Assembly: GCA_963514095.1 (NCBI GenBank)
Contig: OY741265.1
Coordinates: 1,267,621-1,331,620, forward strand
Direction of reading: 5' to 3'
DNA length: 64,000 nucleotides
Origin: Eutrigla gurnardus
Lineage: Eukaryota > Chordata > Actinopteri > Perciformes > Triglidae
Both the position numbers and the translations under genes were made by a program. Every line of letters starts with the position of its first letter. Within the stretch, counting starts at the first letter, position 1. The notes beneath the pieces were generated by a model, which saw only the letters and a list, made by a program, of their open reading frames with translations, had not been told where the DNA came from and made no database searches. Positions 11,406 through 23,088 of the stretch are shown here, in pieces.

Positions 11406-14400
11406 GAGAGAGAGAGAGACTACTCACAGGCCCGGCACCACCTCTCCTAACCCCACACACCCAGAACCAACTTCATAGACCCTGTACTGGCCTCACACAG
11501 GCCAGATTCCACGAGACAAAATTGTGATATATCACTAACCTGTAGTGTTTGTTGAGTTTCTTACAGTGTTTAGAATATGGACTCACCTGCTGGTCTTATC
11601 TGGCGGGTGATTTGCATTTTCATGTTTGCTATAATTGCCCGTCAACAATAGCGGTGACGACAAAGTTGTGCTCGCTGCAAGTGAAAGTGTCATCCGAGAT
11701 GGACAAATTGTGTTTGTATGCAGGTGGAATTGTTAATTAGCTATATTTGATATCCATCAAGCTAAATGGGACGCTGAACGGTAAAATAGATTCTATTCTG
11801 TGATAGAAAAGGTACTGGATATATCTTGGAATGTCATTGCAAGTCATTATGCGGAGGAACCGTCGCAGATAAAGGAAGGACACATTGTATTCAGCTGTTT
11901 CCCACTGTGTTCCAGCATAATCACCCTACACTATTTCTCATTGCTGTTGCCAGCCCACGCTGCAAAGTGCACCCCACGATTTTCAGAAGCACCCTAAGGA
12001 CCTGGACTCCCGTCCCGACTCACAGACTCCGTCGTGGACTCTTACTTGATGATCTTGTTGCTGAAGTTCCTGGTGCAGCGCCACTGTCGGATGCAGGCCA
12101 GGCAGAAGGTGTGGCAGCACGAGGACAGAATGCCGAACCTGCGGTCTGATGGATTCAGCTTCTGAACCACCAGCTCCATACAGATGGAGCACACCTGGAA
12201 AACAACAACAACGTCAGGTACTGTCACCGTCGCCATAGCAACGTGAGCAACTGACTGACTGGACCCACCTTGTCCTGGCTCAGCTGGGCTGCAAACGCCT
12301 TCTCCATGTCGGCCTCAAAGGCCAGCAGACACATCTGCAGACAGACAGACAGGTATTACAGGTATAAACTGGACTAGAGCAAAGCTGAAGCTGATGCCAA
12401 CGTAGATCCAGTCCAGACACATGACGGTCTCAGATACTTCTGTTAGTACACGTCCATGTAGTACACTGTGTACACCGGGTACTTATTTGTGTGGTGGCTC
12501 AGCTTTTGGCAGCTACAGGCTGCGAGCGCTTGTGTTATGTTTCCAAAAGTGAAAATGGCTTCCCAAAATCTCAGAGCAGAGGTGGTTATGGACGAGGAAG
12601 AACGACGTCTAACTCTGAATTATTTATTTATACCAACCAAAGGAGAGCTGCTGATTGTTGGAACAGTGGAAACTCAGCAAGACGAGTCTGGGGGTTTTAC
12701 TTCATTTCTGTCCAGTTTGAATGAAATGTGTTTCAGACGATATGAACATTTCAGGTCACGATTATCCTGCTAAAATAATTGCGATTCACATTATCATAAT
12801 AATAATAATATGCTTAAAACTCTTAAAATGGCAACAAAACATACTGGAAGCTCAATTATATTTTGTTAAGAAACACATTTTTATTTTTTTTTATTGCTTC
12901 ACAGATAAGACACACATCCTTTTTTACTGAACATCCTTTTTAGTGAAAAACAATCAAACAATTTTTAATAAGATGATCATAATTCATAAAGACAATCCTA
13001 TATCGTCCCATCCCTCCTGGACACCTTCAGGATTTATCTTGACCAAAACAGAGCTGCTGATGTTGAAACCTTGGAAACACTAACTAAGACGTAGTTTCTG
13101 TCCAGTTTGAAAGAAATGTGTTTTACGATGAGTTAAAAAGACAATGAAGTCCGTCTTAGTAGAAAGGTGGACGGTTTGTTTTTTGAGTTTCTTTTGTTTA
13201 TTTCTCATCCATATTTTTTTCCCCAAACTCGCAGCTCGTGTGCAATGCATCCTGGTAAATGTAGGCACAGCTCCACAAGAAGGAGCAATCAGATGTCTTG
13301 GTCAAAGAGTTTCTTTCTTCAGTGGACTACATTTACCATCAGCAATGACTGGACACGCAGGTAAAAGGCAGGTTCACTGCTACGGCAGCTTGTTTCACTT
13401 CCACCTACAACCCGATACTTATTCAGTCCAATTCAGCTGATCCGAGCTCAGCTTGAAGCTCTTCACAAGGCACATTTTTAACTCCGTAATTAGAAATCAT
13501 GTTTGTTTGTTGTGCCGTTTTAGATGAATTTCTCTACGTCTACCAATGTTTAATGTAATATCAGTAAGCAGCAGCGTTACAGGAATGATTTCATAATCAC
13601 ACAGAAATGAATGGAAACAAATCACAGCTGCTTTACAGGATCGTTCACTGTGGTGGGAACGTTTACATGAGTCATAATTATTCAACAGAAACACAGAGAA
13701 CCATCACTGCTCCTTGACCTCCTTTAGATCAAATTAAATTAACATGCACACCTTCTCATGCGCTCTCCTCTGCTCGGCGTCGTGGGGGTGGAGCACGTGC
13801 AGCCCGCACACCTCACACAGGTCGCCATGGAGATACGTACAGTTGTCTTCATAGTAACAGTGTCCGGCGGCGGCGTAGGGACACAGCTGGGGGAGGTCCT
13901 GGTAAGCACGGCCCAAAGGAGGAGGGGCTGCAGAGAGCATGGGTAAAAGTTTAAAAACACATCATCTTGCTCCTACTATACTACTGATTACATCAACCAG
14001 ATTGATCTAAAAGCCAATGTTTTATCCGACCTTGGTCCTGCGCTGAAGCATCCAGACCCGTCCTGATGGCGTCCACATATGAATGAGGAGCTGCTGCTGC
14101 CGCCGCCGCCAGGACCTCTGACCCCAAACCGTCTGCTGGACCCCCAAACATACTGTCGACACCCAGGACTGAGAGACAGCCGGGGGGGGGGGGGGGGGGG
14201 GGGGGGAATATTGAGGGATAGGATGATTAGGTTGTATGTAGGTTTGTTATTGATCACTGAGTATCATTAAAATCTCACCAATCTTATGATTAATACTGTT
14301 ATTGATACTCCTTTTCGTTTTACATTATTGTGAAATTGACAGGATTAGGATTTATTTATGTTACAATGAAACTACAAGAACATGATTCAAAGAACCTGTC

Positions 14401-16636
14401 CCAGCAGGCCCTATATTAATAGCTGTGTGTGTGTCTGTGTCTGTGTGTGTGTGTGTGTGTGTGTGCGTGCGCGGATGAAGCTTCATCCTTAGATGTACGA
14501 TGGAGTCGTGGCTTTTAGACATGTCACTGTCTACCTGAACTCCACCATACTCCTGAGGGAAGCTCTATGGGGGGGGGGAGTTACCTCTTTCTCTGAGGAC
14601 CATCGGCTTCTTTACTCCGCCTCTGACTGAAGGTCCGCCTACAGGTCCTCCTACTAGTCCTCCTACACCTCCTCCTAGACCACCTCCTAGACCACCTCCT
14701 AGACCTCCTCCTAGACCTCCTCCTAGACCTGCGTGATCCTCTGGAGCTCCTCCTCCTCTGGATGAAGATTTGATGTGGTCATACCTGCACACAGGTCACA
14801 CACACACCTAAATTCACACAGGAAGTGATGCAACCACCAACAGCGAGCGAGGTCACCTATTTCCCTCAGTGTGGTCATCCGTCTGTGAGCTGACTGTTAC
14901 CCGGCTGTCAGCTGAGTGTTACCCGTCTGTCAGCTGACTGTTACCCATCTGACTGTTACCCGGCTGTCAGCTGAGTGTCACCCATCCATCAGCTGACTGT
15001 TACCCGTCTGACTGTCACCCGTCTATCAGCTGACTATCACCCGTCTGTCAGCTGACTGTTACCCATCTGACTGTCACCCGTCAATCAGCTGACTGTCACC
15101 CGGCTGTCAGCTGACTGTCACCCATCCATCAGCTGACTGTTACCCATCCATCAGCTGACTGTTACCCATCTGACTGTTACCCGTCTGTCAGCCGACTGTT
15201 ACCCGTCTGTCAGCTGACTGTTACCCATCTCACTGTCACCCGTCCATCAGCTGACTGTTACCCGTCTGTCAGCTGACTGTTACCCATCTCACTGTCACCC
15301 GTCCATCAGCTGACTGTCACCCGTCTGTCAGCTGACTGTTACCCGTCTGTCAGCTGACTGTTACCCATCTGACTGTTACCCGTCTGTCAGCTGACTGTCA
15401 CCCGTCTGTCAGCTGACTGTTACCCGTCTGTCAGCTGACTGTTACCCATCTGACTGTTACCCGTCTGTCAGCTGACTGTTACCCATCTGTCAGCTGACTG
15501 TTACCCATCTGACTGTTACCCATCTGTCAGCTGACTGTTACCCATCTGTCAGCTGACTGTTACCCATCTGACTGTTACCCCGTCTGTCAGCTGACAGTTA
15601 CCCATCTGACTGTCACCCGTCCATCAGCTGAAGTTCACCCGTCTGTCAGCTGACTGTCACCCGGCTGTCAGCTGAGTGTCACCCATCCATCAGCTGACTG
15701 TCACCCATCCATCAGCTGACTGTTACCCGTCTGACTGTCACCCGTCTATCAGCTGACTGTCACCCATCCATCAGCTGACTGTCACCCGTCTATCAGCTGA
15801 CTGTCACCCGTCCGTCAGCTGACTGTCACCCGGCTGTAAGCTGACTGTCACCCATCCATCAGCTGACTGTCACCCGTCTGTCAGCTGACTGTCACCCGTA
15901 TGTCAGCTGTTACCTGCAGCGTTCTCCGTAAGCACACACTCCTCTCTGGTAGAACTTGCAGATGGTGGAGGGTTTACTGTTGGTTGGGTCATGAGAGAAC
16001 AGACAGCGGCTTCCCTCCCTGCACACACCGTGGAGGAAATACCTGAAACACAACACACCCGTCACGCCTGCAGCTTCCAACAAACACCGTCACCATGGCG
16101 ACCGTCAAAGCTAAGGTAGCTAGCAGAGCTACTAGAGGACATTATTACGTTCACTATCATTTAATCCGCAGAACACTTTCTGCGTGGATTGGTTTATATT
16201 AGTATTATAGAATTTAAATGGACTGAGATAGAAACAGAGAAACATGTATCTTGTCGGGGGAGCAGAGTGACCGTGTGTGTGACATCACAGCGGATCATCA
16301 CCATCATCATCATCATCATCATCATCGCCGTCGCTGTACGATCCCGGACCGTGTCAGGTGGTGTTGTTTCTATTATTTTGTCCATGCCCGGTACGTGTTG
16401 TACCCGGTGGAGACCAATCAGGTGAGCTAACGTTTGTTAATCGGACCTAGTTTTAACTTCGAGCGGAACACGAGCTAACAGCTAACAGCTAAAAACATTA
16501 GCACGAGGCTAACGCGTCCGCCGCACCCTCAGAAGGACACGGTGCGCGAGACGGACGGACGCACGTGTAACAGATGGACAGACAGGTGTCCGACCGAGCG
16601 ACAGACTTACCTGCAGGTCACCTGTTTGGTGCTCAT
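9786..16636 (-). CDS. mkrn2: Makorin-2, RING E3 ubiquitin ligase with CCCH zinc fingers
   Basis: Coding exons, 5' to 3': 16611-16636, 15914-16042, 14585-14784, 14031-14168, 13752-13927, 12269-12334, 12046-12194, 11184-11294, 10044-10188, 9786-9944. They join in frame to 432 residues (human about 416). Start MSTKQVTCR. Domains: CCCH fingers at about residues 8-27 and 37-55; a low-complexity linker; a third CCCH (CPYAAAGHCYYEDNC); the makorin Cys-His motif (CEVCGLHVLHPHDAEQRR); a C3HC4 RING starting CSICMEL with CCHTFC and CPEC; a fourth CCCH (CKYFDQGRGSCPF); and the conserved tail NNVRLWDFIEERE. Exon 6 starting MCLLAFEADMEKAF separates mkrn2 from mkrn1. The RING would transfer ubiquitin and the CCCH fingers suggest RNA binding. 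Oddities: Gly-rich expansion in exon 3, an Ala run in exon 4, and a 1-kb minisatellite in intron 2. Head-to-head with mkrn2os. Confidence 0.95.
10666..10972. repeat. Simple repeat of CAGA and GTAG units in mkrn2 intron 8
   Basis: Interrupted tandem tetranucleotides (ACAG, GTAG, TTAG) fill this part of the intron between exons 8 and 9. No other signal seen in the rest of that intron. Confidence 0.8.
11321..11420. repeat. (CAGA)n followed by (GA)n microsatellite
   Basis: A nearly pure CAGA array of about 20 units followed by GAGAGA, 27 bp upstream (in the sense direction) of mkrn2 exon 8. The 101-residue open frames across it are artefacts of the repeat. Confidence 0.9.
12335..13751. other. 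mkrn2 intron 5 with an internal dispersed duplication
   Basis: No coding exon is recognised. Two related stretches, about 12640-12740 and 13045-13130, share CTGTCCAGTTTGAA followed by GAAATGTGTTT and CAGAGCTGCTGAT-like sequence, indicating an old internal duplication. Confidence 0.5.
14182..14206. repeat. G25 homopolymer (C25 on the mkrn2 sense strand)
   Basis: Twenty-five uninterrupted G on the plus strand. In the mkrn2 transcript this is a C tract ending 13 bases before the acceptor of exon 4 (14168), so it forms most of the polypyrimidine tract. G-quadruplex or i-motif formation is possible. Confidence 0.9.
14428..14470. repeat. (GT)n microsatellite in mkrn2 intron 3
   Basis: Alternating GT with a few interruptions. 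Noncoding. Confidence 0.85.
14880..15910. repeat. ~1-kb minisatellite in mkrn2 intron 2
   Basis: Tandem units built from TGACTGTTACCCGTCTGTCA and a shorter TGACTGTTACCCATC form, about 15-23 bp each, with GTTACC/GTCACC and CGTC/CATC variants. The unit carries CAGCTGAC, which contains an E-box-like CAGCTG. The array stops a few bases from exon 2 (15914). Confidence 0.9.
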
Positions 16637-17925
16637 CTTCCTCGCGGAGCTTTAGCTGCAACGGCTGCTTCCAAGTTGTCGCGCTTGGTGTTCCCTTCAA
16701 ATACCTCCGACTGACATGCGCGGTCACACTAGGAAGGTTCCCATTCTTCTTCGTTGGTTTCTTCTTTTGTTGGATTTTAGGCGGTTTGTAACCAAAATGT
16801 CCCATTACCGCCGCGTACCTGGAAGGTATTAGATTATCTATAAAAAGGTTATTACAATATATGACATTATCGCTCAAGTTATTTCAAGATTGACTTTTAT
16901 TACATTTTTGCAAATTGTTAATATTATTGTTTTATTCTTTTTCATTATGCAGTCATTCAATCCATGCAGCAAATATAGTATGAAAATAGTAAATAGTGTA
17001 TATATATATATATAAATAGTGTATATACACTATTTATATTTATTATATATATATATACACTATTTACTATATATATATATATATATATAATAAATAAGTA
17101 AATAAATAATAAAACTGGTGAGGAATAATACATTTTCAGCATATCATACTTTGTTTACATAGTCGGCTCTTAATAAATAACTATATAAATATGGTACGTA
17201 GCCAACAGCCCAACAGTTTTGCAAATTTTTTCAGCAAAATATTACATTATTGGTGCATCACATGCTCAAACACCTGTTAGTCTGAGCAGTAGACGTCTTC
17301 AGAGTGCAACACACACACACAAACACACACAGTTGGACAAGTGAGACGGAAACGTGTTGACCTACATTCTGTTGAACCAATTAGATCACAAGACCTTTGA
17401 GGTTGCAGTTAGTCTTTTATATTGTAGGTTACTTTAGTTCATGAAACAAATTAAATGCTGTTTTATATGTATTTATTAATTAATTTATTTATTTCTCAAT
17501 GACACAGACACTGCCCTGCAGGTCAGTGCCAGTTTCCATGGTGATGTTGCCTTACAGTCCGAAGGTCACCTGTCCAGACTGAAGCAGGAACAGGTGAGCC
17601 AGGTCACATGGACGCCTGTCTGACAGCACCTGCAACTTGATAGGCTAGAGCCAGTGAGTGATGTCATCTAATAGGCTGTAACTTAGCAACCAGGTGTGAC
17701 ACGAAGGAGGGGAAAGGAAGAAACAGACAACTGACAGACGAGAGAAGAAAACAAAGTCAAAGAGGAGGAACAAAGGAAGAACCGAAGATCTGAGGAGTAA
17801 GAGGAGAACTGAAGGAGTAAGAGGTGGAGTTGAGGAGTTAAAGGGGGACTGGAGGAGGTAAAAGAAGACTGGTGGAGTAAAAAAAAGAGCTGAGGAGTGA
17901 CTGAAGGAGGAGAGGATTTGAGGAT
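16637..17925. promoter_or_regulatory. Divergent intergenic region between mkrn2 and mkrn2os
   Basis: The two genes start 1.3 kb apart on opposite strands, so this interval should contain both promoters. It includes an AT-rich block at 16996-17095 with a palindromic AATAGTGTATATACACTATT, a CA tract near 17310-17330, and a purine-rich AGGAG-repeat stretch at 17700-17920 just before the mkrn2os start. No defined core promoter element is supported. Confidence 0.45.
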
Positions 17926-20159
17926 ATGGATCTCAATGTGATCCGGCTGAGTCACTGTCAAAAGGAGATCTTCTGTTTCTCCGTGCCGGAGGAGTGTCCG
18001 AGCTGTGGGGAGGAGCTGAGGGGGAGCCGGCTGCAGGAGGCGCCGATCAGCCTCCCCTCCCCCCTCAGCAACGGACACAAGACCTCCTGCTGCCTGCTGG
18101 TCGCACCTGCACATGACAACCACAACAGGTAAACACACACCACAGGTAAACACACACACACACAACAGGTAAACACACACAGGTATACACACACCACAGG
18201 TATGGACACACAACAGGTAAACACACACAGGTATACACACACACACACCACAGGTATACACACATACCAAAGGTAAACACACACAGGTATACACACACAC
18301 ATCACATGTATACACACACAACAGGTAAACACACACACAGGTATACACACACAACAGGAGTGTGTTCCAGAAAGCAGGCTCAACCAAGTCTGAACCTAAC
18401 CCTGAACTCTGAGTGAACCAAGTCAATCAATGGAGCTCTGATACTATGCGTCACCATGGCAACCGGGAGAGCATTAGAGATATTACTACATGTTTACGGA
18501 GAAAAGAAGCTCCTTAGAAATCGGTGCAATGTAACTGCAGAAAAGTGGAGACAGTTGGTGTGGCAGACAATTATTGAATGAGTATTTATCTAAAGCTGAT
18601 CAGGTTTTTTTTTCAACGCTGCCTATGGTGCAGGTGACGGGTTCAACTCCCACGGTCCATGAGTGGAAGTAGTGAAAAATGTACAAAGAATAATTTTCCT
18701 ACAGGTGTAATCCCACAAGCACAAAACAGATGGCAAATGGTTTTAATCATATTAAACAGAATACATATACTGGTAAGCAGCTATTTCAACACAGAAATAT
18801 CATTAAACATTTCAGAAAACTCCCGTTCACAAAAAAAAAATTCAAAATGTGAGTCGGAGAATATTGTTTAGATATGTGATCTGTAGGAAAAACAGTAATT
18901 TTCTACCAAGTAATCAAAATCCTGTCTCGATAGCTGCTGGAATCACTTTTATTTCCATATCGATGGGTGACGAGGAACAGCACATTTCAGAGTTCAGATT
19001 CCAGAAAAAGGCAGAGACAGATCGGGAGAAACTCAGGGTTTGTTGAAGGAAACCTGCCAGGGTTCACAGGTTAGGTTCACAGAGTCAGTTACCATTGTTA
19101 CCATGGTAACTGACCTAAAGGTTAAGTTCACTCTCTTTCTGGTGAGAAAACTCAGAGTGACCTGCTTTCTGGAACACATCCCAGGTGAATAAACACACAC
19201 ACACACAACAGGTAAATACACACAGTTATACACACACACACCAGGTACACACCGGACCAGTCTGACCAGTGTGTGATGTGCTGTTTATGCCTCAGAGAGT
19301 TTGATGGGACGTCAGATCTGCATACTGGGATCTCCAACACTTCAGGTAGGACTCAGAGGTCAGAGGTCGGTCTGTTGACTTGTCGTCTAGCGCCATCAGG
19401 TCACCATTTTACTGTGTGTGTGTGTGTGTAGGAGTTGTGTACAACTACACTGCTGGGGGAGTTGGACGGGATCAGAGCGGCTGGGAGCGCTGCGTCAGCG
19501 TTCCTCTGGTCCGACCCGACTTGTTCCACCTGCTGGCTCAGTGGGACCAGTACCTGGACCGCTTCTCTGATGGACCCATGTGGGACCCCGCCTGGCACAA
19601 GTACACGCATGTGTCTGTCTCTGGACCTGTCTGTCTGTCTGTCTGTATCTCCTTCATCACTTCACTTTCTGTCCTCGGTACAGTGTCTCTGTGTCATCTG
19701 TCTAACCCTCTCCAACTGTCTATCTGTCTGTCTGTCCGTCCATCCATCCGTCCGTCCGTCTCTCTCCACATGTCTGTCTCTCAGGTTTGATGAGGAGCAC
19801 CATAACGGCTTCACGTTCTGTCTTCAGTTCATTAACAGTCTCTGTCTGTTTGTCTGTCTGACTGACTTTCTCCACTTGTCTGACTTTCCACCTGTCTGAC
19901 TCTCTCCACCTGTCTGTCTCTCAGGTTTGATGAGGAGCACCATAACTGCTTCACGTTCTGTCTTCAGTTCATTAACAGCGTCCTGGCAGCAGAGGGGCGG
20001 AACTCTCTGAGCAGAGAGACTTTCACTCACAGCTTCATCCTGCCGAGGATGAGGAGGGTCACCAAATACACCACGCTCTACCAACACATCCAGAGACATC
20101 AATACTACATGGTAGACAGACAGGAAGACGGACAGACACACCAGATAAACCAGGTTTAA
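17926..20159 (+). CDS. mkrn2os: MKRN2 opposite-strand protein homologue
   Basis: Coding exons 17926-18128, 19296-19345, 19432-19600 and 19925-20159 join in frame to 218 residues, close to the human protein (about 223). The start MDLNVIRLSHCQKEIFCFSV precedes a CPSCGEEL pair of cysteines and a conserved core with VVYNYTAGGVG, SGWERCVSVPLVRP, and the C-terminal FDEEHHNCFTFCLQFIN and FILPRMRRVTKYTTLYQHI stretches. The position head-to-head with mkrn2 supports the identity. Molecular function is not established to my knowledge. Oddity: the first 58 bases of exon 4 with its acceptor site are duplicated 140 bp upstream (19781-19838). Start chosen as the first ATG in the exon, after a purine-rich leader. 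Confidence 0.9.
18130..18360. repeat. CA-rich tandem repeat at the start of mkrn2os intron 1
   Basis: Irregular units of ACAGGTAAACACACAC and ACAGGTATACACACAC, about 16-28 bp. Each unit repeats the exon 1 donor sequence ACAGGTAAAC, so the array looks like an expansion of the exon-intron junction itself. A similar short patch lies at 19190-19245. The 141- and 247-residue minus-strand frames here are artefacts. Confidence 0.8.
18362..19177. mobile_element. Terminal-inverted-repeat element in mkrn2os intron 1
   Basis: The left end GTGTTCCAGAAAGCAGG is exactly mirrored by CCTGCTTTCTGGAACAC ending at 19177. Subterminal CCTAACCCTGAACTC-like and TTACCATGGTAAC sequences are also partly palindromic. 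No transposase. Inside, near 18640, GGGTTCAACTCCCA resembles a tRNA B box, which may mark a separate SINE-like insertion. Confidence 0.65.
19781..19838 (+). pseudogene. Duplicated 5' part of mkrn2os exon 4
   Basis: Fifty-eight bases, including the TCAG acceptor, are identical to 19921-19978 except for one or two changes (AACGGC versus AACTGC, turning a cysteine codon into glycine). It has no donor at its end. If its acceptor were used, the frame would run to a TGA at 19897-19899. Confidence 0.85.
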
Positions 20160-20209
20160 TTTACCTGACCAGACATCAGCTGACCAGCATCCAAAGTTAC
20201 TTTTCAGTT

Positions 20210-20231
20210 ATATATATATATATATATATAT
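20210..20231. repeat. (TA)n microsatellite
   Basis: Short alternating TA tract just downstream of the mkrn2os stop codon. Confidence 0.85.
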
Positions 20232-20339
20232 GTATAACATGTATATAATGTTAAATAAATACATTTATGCAGCTCAACAAGCCTATGACATGTTATGGAG
20301 AGAACTTCTTCGATAAAGGAACTATTCAGGTAAAGACAG

Positions 20340-20830
20340 GATCAGAGTTATCAGCCAATATGTCGTGGGAAACGGGACGCCTCAGGGAGTGTTGTCAGTC
20401 CAACACTATTTTGCATTATTATTAATGATGTGTATGTAAATATCCCAATGGACATGGGAGGTCACTGTTTGCAGATGATGGAGCTTTGTGATAAAGAAAT
20501 GTTGATTTTATGATTGAGGAAATACAGGATGTGATTAACCAAGTTGAATTGTGGGGGTCAAATTCTCAGTGGAAAAGACTAAAGCAATGCTCTTCATGAG
20601 AAGAAAGCTTCGAGAATAATCTGAAACTTAAATAAAATAATAAATTGGAAATAAATTGAAGAGAGTTGATATTTTTGTTTCTTGGGAGTGTATTTTGATA
20701 CAAGATTGACATGGAATGTGCATATTAGCTCTTTAGTCAATACATGCAAAAAGGTGATAAATGAAAAAAGTTTGGGATGGATAGGCAAGAACATATCAGA
20801 GCAAATTAATATTCATGAAAGATTGATGAT
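20340..20830 (+). pseudogene. Non-LTR retrotransposon reverse transcriptase remnant
   Basis: Translated in shifting plus-strand frames, the segment gives GTPQG followed by LS at about 20370-20395, a decayed second block ending in an F/C-ADD-like position (TTTGCAGATGATGG at 20468), then VKFSVEKTKAMLF and FLGVYFDT-like blocks. These are the ordered motifs of LINE reverse transcriptases (GTPQGSVLSP, FADD, and the downstream thumb). Several stops and frameshifts show it is dead. The clade cannot be named safely. Confidence 0.65.
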
Positions 20831-21372
20831 TAATTATTAAGAAGAAGAAGAAGATGTGACTTTCAAGTAACTTTATTTAAACACCATTCCAAGAAACCCT
20901 TAAATACTTATTTCAAATGATACATAGCTAATCTCACAAAACACTATAAAACAACCATCATTCTAAAAATGTAAAACCAAAGAGCCATCCTCCCCCAGTG
21001 AACACAAGACCTGCAGCCCACACAGCTTTAAAACCATCCAGGTTTTTGGTTAGACTGAATTATGTGTGTTCTACCCTCACACGGGCCTCCACTAAACCCC
21101 TCAGACAGCGTACTGGGTCTGTCCAGCCTTTTCCAAGCAATTTGTTTTTTCGGCTTTTCCAGATTGGCACTTGCAAAAATAAAATTGATTAAAACCAAAG
21201 TTTGTCTTTTCTTGGGTGTGTATTTGGTCCAAAGACAAAGAGGGGAACAGAGAAAACCTCTCCCAAACCCCCAACCCACTCCTGCAGCATTTTAAAAAAC
21301 ATCTACCAGTCGGGACATCACCAGGTGGTCTAAGGTCTCTGTTAGTGAGCAGAAAGGACAACCCTCCCCAGT
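20831..21372. other. Unassigned intergenic sequence
   Basis: Noncoding in appearance. The two overlapping minus-strand frames of 83 and 92 residues have no domain I recognise. Possibly more retrotransposon debris. Confidence 0.3.
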
Positions 21373-22869
21373 GGGTCATTCCGTGTCACTTCATCAAATT
21401 TCTGAAAATCTTCCCACCTGACCATCTCAGAATGTCCTGAAAAAATTCAGGTACAAAGACACACTTGTTAATAGGACAAATCCAAAATATTAGGTCTCTA
21501 CTGTCAATAGTTTTCTCATGAATGGCCTTCAAAATGTCTACAGTGTATATCTGTTACTAATAGCCTCCAGACATGAAATATCAGGGGTGTAGCTCAATGA
21601 TAACCTAGTATGGTAGGTACTTAAAATGTGGCTTGTTGAAATAAAGTAGTACATTTGAAGAGTGGCTGAGCTCCCATTTTTGCAGATAAAAGACTTCTAT
21701 CACTTCTGCCTCTATCTCTGGTGTTAGCTTAAACATTCTACAAAATATGGTTTCTCTCAGATGATTATTTTCACAGATATTAAGGCTTAAAAATGGAAGT
21801 AAACACATCTTTGTGACTTCAGAGTCATATTCCAAAAAACTGACAACAAGTATCAGGTCCAAACTTACTTTTTTTAAAAGTTCATATTCTTGTTAAAATC
21901 ATATTAAAAAATCGGGAGGGTGTTTTGCCTCAATTTGTCGCAGTGATTTTTTTAAATCCTGATATTGGTGGGGGTTTTGTGGCCGTTTTTGGTACTGCAT
22001 GTCTTAACAGCCTACTAATAAACATCACAGGAGGGCAATTCAATTGTTTAAGACCTTAAAAGCTGCTTTCAGCATGTTCAACTCACATTCAAGGACTTAT
22101 TGCCTCTCTAACTACAACTGTGCTACATTTTAATGTTTTCATGAGGCTACATTTATCAGTAGCATTTAGTCACATGTAAGTCTTTGGTAAATGGTAAAAA
22201 ACACAATTGAATTGCCCTGCTGTGATGTTTACTAGTAGGCTGTTAGGACATGCAGTACCAAAACCGGCCACAAAACCCCACCAATATCAGGAATTTAAAA
22301 AATCACTGCCACAAATTGAGGCAAAACACCCTCCTGATTTTTTTATATGATTTTAACAAGAATATGATCTTTCAAAAAAAGTAAGTTTGGACCTGATACT
22401 TGTTGTCAGTTTTTTGGAATATGACTCTGAAGTTGGGCAAAGATGTGTTTACTTCCATTTTTGAGCCTTAATATCTGTGAAACTAATCATTTAAGAGAAA
22501 CCGTATTTTGTAGAATGTTTAAGCTAACACCAGAGATAGAGGCAGAAGTGATAGAAGTCTTTTATCTGCAAAAATGGGAGCTCAGCCACTCTTCAAATGT
22601 ACTACTTTATTTCAACAAGCCACATTTTAAGTACCTACCATACTAGATTATCATTGAGCTACACCCCTGATATTCCATGTCTGGAGGCTATTAGTAACAG
22701 ATATACACTGTAGAAAATTTGAAGGCCACAGGTGAGATAGTTTTCCAGATATTACTGTTTAAAAATGGCTTTTCAGAGTATGATGCCAAAAACCGTCTAA
22801 ACTACCCTTCATTCAATGATGTTTTATGAAAAAACTGTTGACAGTAGAGACCTAATATTTTGGATTTGA
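21373..22869. mobile_element. Long palindromic (fold-back) element, copy 1
   Basis: The left arm (about 21373-22050) is the near-perfect reverse complement of the right arm (about 22199-22869), with a loop of about 150 bp. The matched open frames at 21605-21862 (minus) and 22443-22646 (plus) are the same sequence read on both arms. The left tip is GGGTCATTCCGTGTCA. The right tip is truncated: the last ~100 bp seen in copy 2 are missing and sequence switches to AGGAGGAGG at 22870. The left arm has lost about 120 bp present in the right arm. Confidence 0.8.
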
Positions 22870-23088
22870 GGAGGAGGAGGAGGAGATCGGTAGTTCCACC
22901 CGGACACAGATTCGGTGACACCTCGGCGTCCCACAGCAAAATAAACCCGACCAGGGAGTCTCTAGAAAAGACGGCGACAAGCTAACAGGCTAACAGCGAG
23001 CCGCGTCAGGCTTCCCAGCAGCATAAAACACGGTCCGGATCCAGTGGAGGTCTACCGGTCTGGCCCGGTCTGACCCGGTCCCAGCAGC
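22870..23088 (+). promoter_or_regulatory. tsen2 5' untranslated and promoter-proximal region
   Basis: GC-rich and CpG-containing sequence from the end of the fold-back element to the tsen2 ATG. It has a GGAGGAGGAGG run at its left edge and repeated CCCGGTC units around 23063-23082. No TATA box seen. Confidence 0.45.

Noticed and set aside
17683..18426. 247-codon minus-strand frame with YTCVCVYLLC-type text
   Set aside because: It runs over the CA-rich donor-derived repeat and antisense of mkrn2os exon 1; composition is purely repeat-driven.
21605..22646. Two near-identical proteins of 85 and 67 residues
   Set aside because: They are the same sequence read on the two arms of a palindromic transposon; no domain and no other coding signal.
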